Shown one piece after another: positions 52,971-64,000 of a stretch of DNA of 64,000 nucleotides. A program made the translations under genes and the position numbers. Under the pieces are notes generated by a model. It worked only from the letters and a program-made list of their open reading frames with translations. It searched no databases and was not told where the DNA came from. This stretch comes from Nematostella vectensis (taxonomy: Eukaryota; Cnidaria; Anthozoa; Actiniaria; Edwardsiidae). Each line of letters opens with the position of its first letter. Positions within the stretch are counted from its first letter, which is position 1. The stretch spans positions 12,957,070 through 13,021,069 of the forward strand of contig NC_064038.1 of assembly GCF_932526225.1 (NCBI RefSeq). Direction: 5' to 3'.

Positions 52971-55900
52971 TTATTTCTTCTCTGGGGGTTCCCGCACAAG
53001 GCTCAAGAGCTTGTCCATCTTGGCGACTTCATTCTCAACGCCTTTTGCCTTCTCCTGTAATAAAGAGACAGTGGGGTTTAGTTATCACTATTGCTATTAG
53101 GACGACTATAATAACAATAGTTTTGTATTTTTTTAAAGTTTTTGCTACTATAGTTGCTGCTAATCTGCTATTTCTTCTGCTACTTTTGATGTTATTGCAT
53201 AACTCTTATTGTTGTTATTGTTGTTAATATTGTCATTGCTATGTTGCTGATACGGCTGTTTCGCTGCTGTTTCACAAGGCTGCTGATGTTATCATGGTTG
53301 CTATTATCAGACTGCTGATGATCTTTTCGCTGTTGTTATTTATCAGCCTGCTGATGATGTTGTCATTGTTTGTTTTTATTGTTGTTATTAACAGGCTGCA
53401 AATGTTCTCGTTGTTGTTATCATCAGGCTGCTAATGTTTTCGTTGTTGTTATCATCAGGCTGCTGATGTTCTCGTTGTTACTATCGGGCTGGTAATGTCA
53501 TTGTCGTTGTTTTTACTAGGTTGCTGTTGTTATTATAAGGCTTTTTTTAGGCTGCCGATGATGTTGTCGTTGTTTGTTCTCATTATTGTTGTTATCAAAG
53601 GCTGCTAATGTTTTCGTTGTTGTTATCATCAGGCTGCTGATGTTCTCGTTGTTACTATCAGGCTGGTAATGTTATTGTTGTTGTTTTTACTAGGTTGCTG
53701 TTGTTATTATCAGACTTTTTAGGCTGCCGATGATGTTGTTGTTGTTAGTTCTCATTATTGTTGTCATCATAAGGCTGCTGATGTTGTCGTGTTTTTTTCA
53801 TTGTTGTTGTTATCATAAGGTTGCTGATGTTGTCGTTGTTTGTTCTCATTATTGTTGTTATCAGAAGGCTGCTGATGTTGTCGTTGTTTGTTCTAATTAT
53901 TGTTGTTATCAAAGGCTGCTGATGTTTTCGTTGCTGCTGCTGTTGATATTGTTTTCACTGTAGTTGCTGCTAGTGATGTTGCTGTCGCTGCAATTATCAT
54001 TGCTTCTGTTGTTGTTTGTGTCGCTGTTGTTATTACGCTGGTGTTGTTGTGTTTTTGTTGTTACAGTTGTAGCCGCTGTTGCTGAAGAAGTTGTCGTCGT
54101 TATTGTTCTTATGTTGTTACAGTTGCTATTTTTTTACTATAGTTGCTGTTGAGCGAAAACAAAACATCTTCCCCGGCGATGAATTCTCGACTCAAGAGCC
54201 AGAAGAATGGGCCAAGACAGAGAAAAAAAGACAAAGTGGGTAGAAAGTAGAAAGTATTGCATAAAGCAAAGAAGCTCCAAGAAAGGAAAGGTTACCGTGT
54301 CTTGTTGTGGGACAGGAATGAAGATACTATCCTCGTCAACGAGAACAGGAATGATCTCCTTAAGAAGCGGAAGAGAGAAGTCAAAATACAAGAGAAGACA
54401 AGAAATGAATAGAGGGTTATCAGCAAGTTAACTTTAAAGCCGCATTGTCATCAGTTTACTTCCGTTCGATTACGTAATTTTGATTATTTTTAACGGAAAA
54501 CGCGAAAAATGTTTCAAAATATTGAAAGCAGTGTGTTTACTGGTAGTTTCTTTGAGGATGTGATTGATAATTTAGAGCGGATGGCCTTTTGTCTTTTAAC
54601 GGTTGAGATTTCCGTCGGACCTCCGAAAGTAAACTGGTGACAATGCGGCTTTAATACAATGAATGAAAACAAACGAACTACAGAAACGAAATACAGATTT
54701 TGCCAGTCATAGACAGAATGAACAAAAGATTACAAGTACGTAGTAGTTAAAACAGGAATCCGCGAGGAAGATAACAGTGAGGAAGATAACAGTGAAATGA
54801 CATGAACTTATGGACAATAATTGCCAGTCATCTTGGTGAAGATTGTATTGACGTTTCTACGCACCTTCGGCTGTGTGGCCTTGCGCAGATTCGGAGACAC
54901 TTTGAGAGAGTTGACGTAACCCCTGCTCAAAAATAACAAAATCAGCATATCGCAGACACAAAAAAGATAGCATTTAACTTCTCAGACATCTTGTTTGGAC
55001 AAGCTTTTACATTTGGATCATCATTTTAATAATCGCTCAGTTTGATAACCTGATTTTGTTAATAAAAAAAACATTCGATACACCCTGACCCAAATAGGAT
55101 AGTCAAGACATGTGTAATTCCTTTGTTCAATTTCAATTTTCAATTTACCTGCTATCACCGACAATGAGTATAGGATGATCGGGGTTGAACGCGAGATGCG
55201 TCAGTTTAGATTTTTTCTTCGCTACCACTGAAAAGGAACAACAATGCCACCGATCAGCTAGCAGGCTAGCCTACATATATGCAGGGTCTTTGTGCGCGTG
55301 GACAAAGAAAAGGAGGCTGGGTCGGGAGTCTGTTCTGAGATTTCTTCCTTAGCGTTTACTCACTTCGAGCGTCTATGTACACAGGCTATCGACTAATACT
55401 AAGTGGCTCGGATGTAGATTGGAATAAAAGGCCCAGAAAGCATAAACGCATTGTGCCTTGTTTTGCAGCGTTTTGTGACATAAAATACATGAGTTATACC
55501 ATCAAGTTAGAATACACTGCAGTTATTTATAGTAAAGCCTCTATTATACTTTAAATCTATAAGTGAGTTGTGTCACAGGCGAGGCTTTATTACGTAATAC
55601 AAAGCGAACCATTTGCGATGCACCCGAATGAATTAGTTTCAAAAACCGAAACATCAACTATCACTCACCTGATTGCTCGCAGAGCGGCTCGTATTTATTC
55701 ACATTCAAGTCGTAAACATGGATCTAAAAGAAAATAGGGCAAAATATTTATCTTTTCTCTTCTTCTAGACACATGTATAGGAATAACTATTGGGTGCAGT
55801 TACTGGGGATGCTTCGAAAGTGTTTCATGAGGAGTGCAGTCCATTGGTTGACCTTACCCGTATTTGTGTCAAGACCTTCTGGCTTATGCCCGTAACATTG

Positions 55901-58900
55901 AACTATACCACGTGCTTGCTACGTTCTTCCTATGGCTCTTACCTGTTCCCCATCGTAGCATGAGAAGCGGAATAGCGCGCCTAGGGAGAGGGATGACAGA
56001 GCCCCATCCTCCCGTTTTTATTTGCCCTTCTACACTTCACGCGTGGCCAATTATCTTTTACTCTTTAACTTGGCACTTGCCTTTGCCACCACCAGATAAG
56101 GAGCAAGTTCAGTCCACTCGGAGGCCCTGTAGCGACCCCCATTTGGCACTGTCCTCTCTCCCCTTAACATAGGATTTTGTTCATTCCCGGTTTTCTAACG
56201 TTCAGACACGCGTTCAGATACGCCTACGGAGGGGGCTACGTTTGCTTGATACATGTGGCACTGGTGTCTTACCTTTCCATCTGCTGTGCAAGCTGCGAAT
56301 ACAGTTGACGCATAAGGAGCCCATTGAACGTCCCCGACAGAGCTGTTTAGATCAAACGTGAACATCGGCTCTCTGGAAAGTCAGATGCAGAGATGATACA
56401 ATGGGGATTACTGCAAACGTTGGAAAATGTTATTGCGTACTTTATATTTCGTTTGTAACTTTTGCAGTGGTTTGGGGAAATGTCTTATCATGTACGACTA
56501 ATGTAAGACGTGTCACCTGAGCTTACAGATGTGTGAGTGAGCTTACAGGTGTGAATATGTGAGCTTACAAATGTGTGTGAGTGAGCTTAAAGATGTGTTT
56601 GAGTGAGGTTACAGATGTGTGTGAGTGAGCTCACAGAAGTGTGTGAGTGAGCTTACAGATGTGAATATGTGAGTATACAAATGTGTGTGAGTGAGCTTAC
56701 AGAAGAGTGTGAGTGAGCTTACAGATGCGTGTGAGCGAGCTTACAGATGTGTGTGAGTGAGCTTACAGATGCATGTGAATGAGCTTACAGAAGTGTGTGA
56801 GTGAGCTTACAGATGCGTGTGAGCGAGCTTACAGATGCGTGTGAGTGAGCTTACAGATGCGTGTGAGCGAGCTTACAGATGCGTGTGAGCGAGCTTACAG
56901 ATGCGTGTGAGTGAGCTTACATATGTGTGTGAGTGAGCTCACAGAAGTGTGTGAGTGAGCTTACAGATGTGAATATGTGAGTATACAAATGTGTGTGAGT
57001 GAGCTTACAGAAGAGTGTGAGTGAGCTTACAGATGCGTGTGAGTGAGCTTACATATGCGTGTGAGCGAGCTTACAGATGTGTGTGAGTGAGCTTACAGTT
57101 GTGTGTGAGTGAGCTTACAGTTGTGTGTCACGTGAGCTTGCAGATACGTGTCACGTGAGCTTACAGATGCATGTGAATGAGCTTACAGAAGTGTGTGAGT
57201 GAGCTTACAGATGCGTGTGGTCCCATATCTTGACTGTCCAGTCTGCGCTGCAGGAGATGAAGGTCTTCGGGTGAAACGGATTCCACCTGACTGAATACAC
57301 GGACATGTGATGCGCCTAAATAGTCACAAAGATTCACTTGTAAATAATACATATACCTTTAATAATAAGAATAATAAAAACTTGATGACAAGTTAACAAG
57401 TATCGAAATTTACACATCATCAAGATTTTTTTATGCAAAACTTGAGTAACATTAACCATTGCCAGCTTGTCAAAAAGTAATACTCTTGTCTCAAACAAAT
57501 CGAAATTATTTTTCTTAGTACTCGAACAACGAGCAATTAAGCCAGGTATTTAAGTGTTTAAGAGCAAGTTCATGAGCCGTATTTAATGGAAAATTTAACC
57601 AAGTCGATTGTCTCATCTTTATTTGTAAGTTCTCGCTAACGAGAGCAGCGTCGGCCACAGAGCTTTGACTGAATCAAAAAACTTACGTCAAAGGTATCGA
57701 GGTATGTGCTGGTGTAGGTTTTGGAGCACTTGTGGATCTTTCCCTCCTCCGTACCTGATAAAGCGCAGACACACAATCAGCAGAAGATAAATAGTATGGA
57801 GAAAAAAACTAGCCGTCTAACGTTAAGGGGACACTTTGTCAGGTTGCAGTGTTATTTAGGGAAACCAGAAAGCAATCACAATCATGTGGATTAGGCAAAA
57901 TAACCAGGCAAACTTCACTAATGGACTTTTGGTTTTTCATATGAACATAATATAAAGTGGTTTGAGCGTCTTACGCCTAGTGCACACTAGCAACATAACG
58001 ACATGGTCGCGCGCACTATGTTTAGCCCGACATAACAACATGGACATAATGACATAAAAGAAAAAAACATGTTTTTTCTCTTATGTCGTTATGTCCATGT
58101 CGTTATGTCGAAGATAAGAGTGCGCGCGCCCATGTCGTTACGTCGATATGTCGCTAGTGTGCACTAGGCATTAGTTCGGTGGTGGTAAGACTCCTGGACG
58201 TGTCCCTGTACATCGAGTGAATGGAAAAGTATTGAAGATTTTTTTGTTTGTTTGTTTCAGTTCAGGCTTTATTCATACATAAGATACTCGTTCCGCTCCA
58301 TTTTTTATACTTGGATGTAAAGTGAGAAGTAACAGTGAGATTTTACGTTGTATCATTGCACACTGTGTCAGTTTTTCTAACAGTTTTTTGAACAAGGACC
58401 AAGTGACCCTTTAAAACTCAGCTTATTTCATCGTAGACAAGGGCTGCCCGCCCTCATGTAACGCGAGAAGAGTTGGAAGTGTAACGAATGTATCACCAAT
58501 ATTAGCCTGGGTCCCAGAGGCTAAAAGTACGCCTTACCCACCCCTTGTTAGAATTGCCTTTGGTTTCTAGCGTAACCAATATGGGAAGATACTGTGGGTG
58601 CTGTTTTGTTTCGAAGATGAATGGTCAAGACGTGATTGCCTTGTTAATTGAACTTCTTTTTGTCAAAAATTGGACGCTCTTCTTAAGGCCTGGCTAACTT
58701 AGGAGACACGTAGCGTGCGACATGTGTTCTAAATGTTTACTAGTTTAACCACTAACAAAAACATGTAGGGCGCATGCTAGAATGATTTTCGAGGTGGTTA
58801 AACTAGGAAACATTTCGCGCTTCATGTCTTCTAGTTTATCCAGGCCTTTAAACTCACCAACAAGAAATAAGTAATTGATGGTCTTGTGAAAGTCGAAAGA

Positions 58901-61900
58901 TGTGCCGCAGCCAAGGCTTTTGATCTGTGTACCCTCAGGCCCCTCGCTTTTCTCCGGGAGTTCCAGGTTGATGATATCCGTGTGTGACAGCTCGCTCTGC
59001 ATAATGGTACGACATGCAAAAGTCTCAACTAAAACTTCGAGCAGTCTACGGCCAAAAGTCGTGTACAACCTTAAACTCTTGGTCCATACGCGCATGTTTT
59101 TAAGTTGAAATTAAATCAATCACAGCCGAGGGCAACATTTTTTCAATGTTTCGTGACAATATACGGATAAAAGTAAATTTGATTCAACCAGAGAACAAAG
59201 CCTTCTGGAGACCTTGATAAGTTTCAACAAATTAAAAGAAATATATTTTTTATGATTTATTAATTAAAATGTCTAAGGTATCTTGGTCTTTAATACCATA
59301 TGTTTTTTCAAGGAAAGTTCATATGACACGAATACCTTAACGATGGTCCACTGAACAACTCGGCCATCAGAGGACACAGAAAAGAAGTTCAGGTTATTGT
59401 CCAGATCGTCTTTTTGCCATTTCACCTGGAAGTAGTCGAGCGAAATTAGTACACACTCTTTTTCCTTATAACATCTAGTTTTCAGTTGAGGCTTAGCCGT
59501 TTTTTTATTTTTGGAGCACTATAAGGCAGGAAACGTTTTTATGAATGATCTGAGATTTTACTAAAGATTATGATACCAATTGAGTATTAAAAATAGAATT
59601 ACATAAATGAAATGATTTCAGGTCGCTATAGTATGACAAATGCTGCTGCTCGACATATTCTTATATGTTAGAATTTGATGAAATCTCTGGCTGAACGTTT
59701 TTAAGGTTCCTATCTTAAAGAGAGTGCCGAATTTCTAACACAAGATACATAAACACGTAGTCTATGGTCTGTAAAGGAGAGATGGTGCATTCACGCCAGC
59801 ACTGCTGGAGAGACGCTGGCCCAGCAACAGCTGGGGCTGTTTGTACAATATGTTTGGAGGGGCTGCAAAATAGTTCGCCAGCATTTCTTTGATCTTGTGG
59901 TCAATGGAGCGAGACTTCGCCTTTAAGGGCAAGGAATACCATATCCTTGCATGCCAGGATCCAACCTTCTCATATCCAGGGGCAAGGAGGGAAAGAGAAC
60001 CCCTCTTGCCCCTGGTATAAGGAGAAGTGGACCTTAGCGGGCGAGGATGAGAATCCATACTCATGAAGAACTGTGACTTACTACATATGAATTTTCGGGT
60101 GTGACCTTATTTGAAATGGGTGTATACCGGCTCGTACCTGCCAAACAGGGTCCGTGTGTTTGCCAGTCTTTGCAGTGGACTGGTGCAGAGGCTTGTTCAT
60201 CTTCTCGCTTATGCTATACACTGCCACGCTGCCTGGAAATGCAAACAAACACGGCTCTATTAGTTAAAGAAGAATAGCGTATGTGCAATCGATAGAGCAA
60301 GTTCAACCAGATAACCACTAGAGGCAGATACCACGGTGGCTGTAGGGAGCTTAAAAGAGCTTATGACAGCCGTCGTCCTAGCAAAATACCAGTGCGAAAC
60401 TCTGTTTTTTCCTTGATCATTCTCGCGCTAATAATTAACGCTGAGTGGCGAAGTCCAAAATTCAATGACACCTTACAAAAGATCGCATAAAATTCTAGTC
60501 GCATTGGATATTTTGTTTGTCATTAATTATTATTATTTCTCGCTAGAAATTATCCGCATGTTAAATTAGCTTTTTAGAAACATTTCCCCGTCATAGCGAT
60601 ATTAAACCTGCTAGCCTTCGCGCGTTCGAAAAACAACAACAACAACAACAATAAAAATTGTCTGATTTGCCCCAAATGGGGGGACGCTAGAAGGCTAACC
60701 AGTGGTCGAATGTTAGGCCTTATGAGCATTTTGCTTTTAGTTATTACAATTAAACATGGGACAAACGGCTTTGCGATACAAGTGGGCGCACCATCATAAA
60801 AGCCAGCAGCAAGCATGTGAGGGTGTTCCGGGTGGATGTCCAAGCACATAACGCCACTTTCGGTCTTGATGCCATACCTGGAGACAAAAAGATAAAGGTT
60901 CTTTTTTTTTTTACTCTTACAACAACAGAAGTGATTTCTAACTGTCAAATATACTAACATGGACACTCTTTACACTGTTTACAGCCCTTACGAAACGAAA
61001 CGGAAGCCAGCGCAAGTTGTCGCGATTTTTAATTCTTGCGAAACTTATGTTTGGCGTAGATTTATGAATTCAGGTGACTTTTGACAACGTAGTGAGTGGA
61101 TCCCCGCTGTACCTCAGAAAATCCTTTTAACATTGTCTTACTGTATCTGATGGTTGCTGCATTCTACTTACTCGGGGTATGAAGGGTTCTTCAAACTAAA
61201 GAAACTCATGGCGCCGCCACCATCTTGTTTTAGGAAGTCGTCTGCGGAAAAGCGACCGACATTAACATGGTTTCAAGGTTGAAAGATTGGTATTCTTTTT
61301 AGCACACTTTAGGAATCTTGTAGTGATAAATAGTCATTAATGTACTTACATGAACCATGCGCCACGGAAAACAAATCGTTATATATTGGGTTCCTATCAA
61401 TAACAAGAACACAGCAAAATACTTGTTACTAAAACGATAGCACTTTACAAACCTGTAAGTTAATGTGATTTTTGATCACAAATAGGATAAGGCCAATAAC
61501 AACATTAATCCGCAATTTTCACACGAACAATGATGATTTGCATGTACAGCACGATTTTGCCTACGACGTCGTATGCGCCACATACTTTTACCATAAAGAA
61601 AATACAACGCAGGCAGATATAACTATGGATGCTTTCTATCAAATCAATCTGTTAATAAGGTCATATGCACCAGCAGAGCGAGGTGACGGCAAGCCTCTTG
61701 GATTTTTCCCAGGAGAATTTCCACAGTGGAAGTAGCGTGCCGTCAGGTTCACGAAACTCATCGGACGGGTCTTCCCAGTACTTAAAGTCTGCAGGGAAAC
61801 GACACATGCATCATGATGCTAAAGAATAACCGTCTATGTATAACAATTCATGGCTGTTCATTAGCGAAGAAAACGTATACAACTATTTCAAATAAGATTG

Positions 61901-64000
61901 AACACGAGAATAACCCACAGTGGTCCATTGGTAATATATGGGTATATCTGAAAGCCGTGCGAAGGAACATACAGGACATACATACACAAGGATGCTACAG
62001 CTGTAAAAGCGTGGGTTTTTTTTACGTTTTTTGCTTGTCTATTAGATACCCATGAGGCAATGCGTGTTGCGATACACAGACTCTCTCCGAGTGCAGCCTT
62101 ATTTGAAATAGATGTATACGTACTGTATAATACACGGTAAGCTTTCACATTAGGGAAAAGGCTTGCACAAAACAACACCAAAAAAAGGTGGCAGGTCCAC
62201 GTTAGCCGTTACTTACCCTGTGCTATGTCGTCATATGTGTTCTGATTCACCATTCGCTCAACTATCTGCGCCGGCTTTGAAATCCTCGTGATATCATCAC
62301 CCTAGGTAGAGTCAACAAGTAACATGTTATCTCCCAGACATCGAAAACATCGTGCAGCACATGACACGGTTCGAATAATGCCTTTGATTGCTTATCGTGT
62401 TCTTTTCTGTTTTCCTTTTTTGTGCGATTGTCATTTGTTTATCGTTTGGCTGAATATTGCTTGTTTTTCGTGTGTATGCTGTTTGTGGCTCATTTGTTGT
62501 TTATTTGTTTTCTTGTTGTCTGGCTGCTTGTGCCCGCTCGTTTGCTTGTGTATGTTTTTTTTATTAGTTTTCTCCCTTTTAGTGTTTTTTTAGTTTGCTT
62601 GTTGTTTGATTACTTGTGTTTGTTAGTTTGCTTGTTTATTTAACTGCATTGTTAGCTTGTTTTCTGTTTGCTGCGTTAGTTTTTTACTCGCTTTTTGGTG
62701 TTTTTATTGGCTTGTTTGTTGGTTTTTTGCGCTTGTTTGCTTGTTAATTTCCTTTTTGTTTGTTGTTAGATTGTTTGCTTGTTTGTTAATTTCTTACTGA
62801 CCTGCATCTCCACTTGCGTGAGTTTCTTTTTCTTGTCCTCCTCTTTCTTCAGTGTTTGCGTCTTGCGAGATTCTTTCTCTTTGATCTTTTCCTGTGTGAC
62901 AATCAACCATGCTCATTTTCCTTTTATAGTAAATGCAAAATTACGGCTCTGGCAGATCGTAGTTGATAGTAGTCTTTAACTATTTTTCATTTTCTTTTAT
63001 ATCAAAGTACCAAACAAAGTATCAAAGCGAAAAGGTGCAAATGGCCAGTCAAAGCTGCTATTGTCCGAAAAAACCACCAATAATGACCGCGTTGTGCTTT
63101 TCAGCGTTTCGCATCATTTTGTAAAATGTTTAAAATGAGTATTTTTTATGTTCCGGTGCATAACGGAAATTTGCTTTGATCAATTCATGCCAAGATGGGC
63201 GAACAACGACGCCCTGACCCCACGCGTGTGATGGAAGAATACAAAAAAATGTCATGTTCGGTGACATGTCACACATTCTACTCACCTGTCGTTCAAGATC
63301 CTCGACGTATGCATCATAGATCTCCCACTGACACGTAAAAAGACGACAGTCATTCAGAACACTTAATTCGCCACAACTAGCACAATTATAGTTAACAAAA
63401 CAAAGTATGTACAGGTAATGAAAGTGGGGGTAACAATCACGAACGAGTAAGTACGCAGCTGCTTTGTCTCCTATTATCTTTGTTCTACAAAGGAGTTCTT
63501 TTGTCTCTATTCTTCTCGTTCTTTGTGTCGAGGTGCGGGAAATGTTCATTTGCCCAATCAAATTGCAGCTTGTAAGAGCTGCGTACTGACCCTCACGAAC
63601 TGACAATATTTTTCCATGCTCGAACATCCAGCGTACTTTGCGGGGGTGACGTTTGGGAGCGGTCGCAAAGTACGCTGGGTCTTTGAGCGTGTATCTATCG
63701 TAAATTCCAATTTTATGACTCACGAATTGAAATAATGTTCGCGAAAATAGAAAATTAAAAAGCAGAACGCGACACCATGAAAAGTGCTGTTGATATTTCA
63801 CGGGTCACGATGATATCACGAATAACGTTCACAATTCCCAGTTATCGCAAATCACAGAGCAAATTTGGTTATGATCAGATCCAAGGAGGCCCCTTGTCCT
63901 CCCTGTAGAAGTGCTTACCTGGTTGGCAGAGGCGGAGAAGTTTGCTCGTGGCGGGGGTTCAGTCGCAGTACCACGTTCCTTTTTTTCAAAAACACAAAGT
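52971..64000 (-). CDS. DNAI1: Axonemal dynein intermediate chain 1, 5'-truncated by the window edge
   Basis: Outer-arm dynein intermediate chain; WD40 protein that anchors the motor to axonemal doublets. Exons in transcript order: 64000(partial)-63919, 63286-63327, 62802-62891, 62217-62301, 61671-61788, 61350-61393, 61172-61241, 60792-60877, 60138-60232, 59336-59425, 58858-58996, 57687-57754, 57209-57315, 56273-56372, 55669-55723, 55149-55227, 54865-54922, 52971-53054. All phases join, giving ~496 codons, roughly the last 70% of a ~700-residue protein. Landmarks: [137 protein letters not shown] small exon between the third and fourth listed could be missing. N-terminal exons lie to the right of the window. 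The exon ending at 57209 is followed by an array of its own donor. Confidence 0.94.
53110..54150. repeat. TTG-rich degenerate tandem repeat in the last DNAI1 intron
   Basis: Imperfect ~50-60 bp units built on GGCTGCTGATGTT and (C/T)GTTGTTGTTATCATCA fill about 1 kb. Open frames in it are Leu/Val-rich by composition only. It does not touch an exon. Confidence 0.8.
54434..54654. mobile_element. 221-bp copy of the TTAA-bounded MITE
   Basis: Same family as 7159-7412: TTAAAGCCGCATTGTCATCA at the left and GACAATGCGGCTTTAA at the right, with shared interior (AACGGAAAACGCGAAAAAT, GAAAGCAGTGTGTTTA). Shorter through a ~35-bp internal deletion. Located in the last DNAI1 intron. Confidence 0.87.
56517..57219 (-). 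repeat. 22-bp minisatellite, ~31 copies, unit = exon tail + donor of DNAI1
   Basis: In gene orientation the exon 57315-57209 ends CACACGCATCT and the intron starts GTAAGCTCACT. These 11 exonic and 11 intronic bases together are the repeat unit, iterated for ~700 bp with no gap after the real junction. Variants (CACACACTTCT, CACATGCATCT, GCAAGC) are mixed. Continuing in frame past the real donor reads CTG TAA, an immediate stop, so only the first donor gives full-length DNAI1. Confidence 0.95.
57974..58170. mobile_element. ~197-bp foldback element with TTA target duplication
   Basis: GCCTAGTGCACACTAGC at the left is mirrored by GCTAGTGTGCACTAGGC at the right, and the interior is built of inverted ACGACATGG / CCATGTCGT motifs. 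TTA flanks both sides, as for PIF/Harbinger MITEs. In a DNAI1 intron; no coding capacity. Confidence 0.82.
61875..62119. mobile_element. Inverted-repeat MITE, copy 2 (DNAI1 intron)
   Basis: GTATACAACTATTTCAAATA at the left and the complement GTATACATCTATTTCAAATA at the right delimit 245 bp; CACTCGGAGA-type sequence follows the ends inward. Same family as 20205-20386. Confidence 0.78.
62380..62790. repeat. TTTGCTTGTTTG-type low-complexity tract
   Basis: About 400 bp of degenerate (TTTG/CTTG) repeats begin within ~15 nt of the donor of the DNAI1 exon 62802-62891 (gene orientation). Open frames here are compositional. Confidence 0.7.
63445..63592. mobile_element. Single 148-bp hAT-like MITE with 8-bp target duplication
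   Basis: Full-length copy of the element found as a trimer at 6674-7129, flanked by TCACGAAC on both sides (63437-63444, 63593-63600). This independently fixes element length at 148 bp and the 8-bp duplication. In the DNAI1 intron next to the window's last exon. Confidence 0.9.
63616..63690. repeat. Short palindromic element related to 43403-43498
   Basis: ATGCTCGAACATCCAGCGTA at the left and TACGCTGGGTCTTTGAGCGT at the right fold back, with CTTTGCG / CGCAAAG inside. Same arm sequence as the 9-bp-duplication element; no clear target duplication here. Confidence 0.7.

Noticed and set aside
53730-54152. Leu/Val-rich frames that look like membrane segments
   Set aside because: Compositional result of the TTG-rich repeat in the last DNAI1 intron.
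62324-62643. Hydrophobic Cys/Phe/Leu-rich frames
   Set aside because: Located in a low-complexity TTTGCTTG tract within a DNAI1 intron.

Overview
The window is eukaryotic: coding sequence is split into short exons with GT..AG introns, AATAAA signals follow stop codons, and non-coding DNA is full of minisatellites and short inverted-repeat elements. The gene set (axonemal dynein, katanin-like AAA protein, class A GPCR, LOTUS/Tudor protein) says metazoan. The intron-rich gene structures, with proteins close to human in length and sequence, and the compact spacing suggest an early-branching animal, most likely an anthozoan cnidarian of the Nematostella type; that placement is inference.

Layout, left to right. 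497-16538 (+): KATNAL2, 17 exons, 554 codons, complete. 18829-21650 (-): a two-exon Golgi-type galactose-3-O-sulfotransferase whose short first exon holds the membrane anchor. 23816-25094 (+): an unrecognised two-exon, 215-residue predicted single-pass membrane protein. 27591-28598 (+): an intronless class A GPCR, melatonin-receptor-like. 29718-47129 (-): a 17-exon gene for a 1350-residue protein with the order LOTUS - RRM - RRM - Tudor - Tudor - Q/P-rich 20-residue repeats - coiled coil. 47790-51493 (+): CFAP53, 8 exons, 514 codons, complete, head to head with the LOTUS/Tudor gene across a 660-bp shared promoter region carrying an X-box-like RFX motif. 52971-64000 (-): the C-terminal ~496 codons of axonemal dynein intermediate chain DNAI1, tail to tail with CFAP53; its 5' exons lie beyond the right edge.

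Functionally, KATNAL2, CFAP53 and DNAI1 are cilium/flagellum genes and the LOTUS/Tudor protein has a germ-granule-type architecture, so the block reads as a ciliary/germline neighbourhood.

The most unusual signal is in the repeats. Four tandem arrays in three different genes begin at a 5' splice site, with a repeat unit that is a copy of the exon-intron junction (exon tail plus GT donor): KATNAL2 exon 7 (54-55 bp), KATNAL2 exon 8 (37 bp, ~39 copies), LOTUS/Tudor exon 10 (70 bp, ~20 copies) and DNAI1 at 57209 (22 bp, ~31 copies). A fifth, very large array (24 bp, ~98 copies) starts 18 nt after the donor of KATNAL2 exon 16 and carries a CTG/GTA junction in most units. KATNAL2 also has a whole exon (exon 9) duplicated with its donor and a decayed copy of its last exon. 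Several small inverted-repeat transposons can be delimited to the base by their target-site duplications, including a tandem trimer of one element between a single pair of 8-bp duplications.
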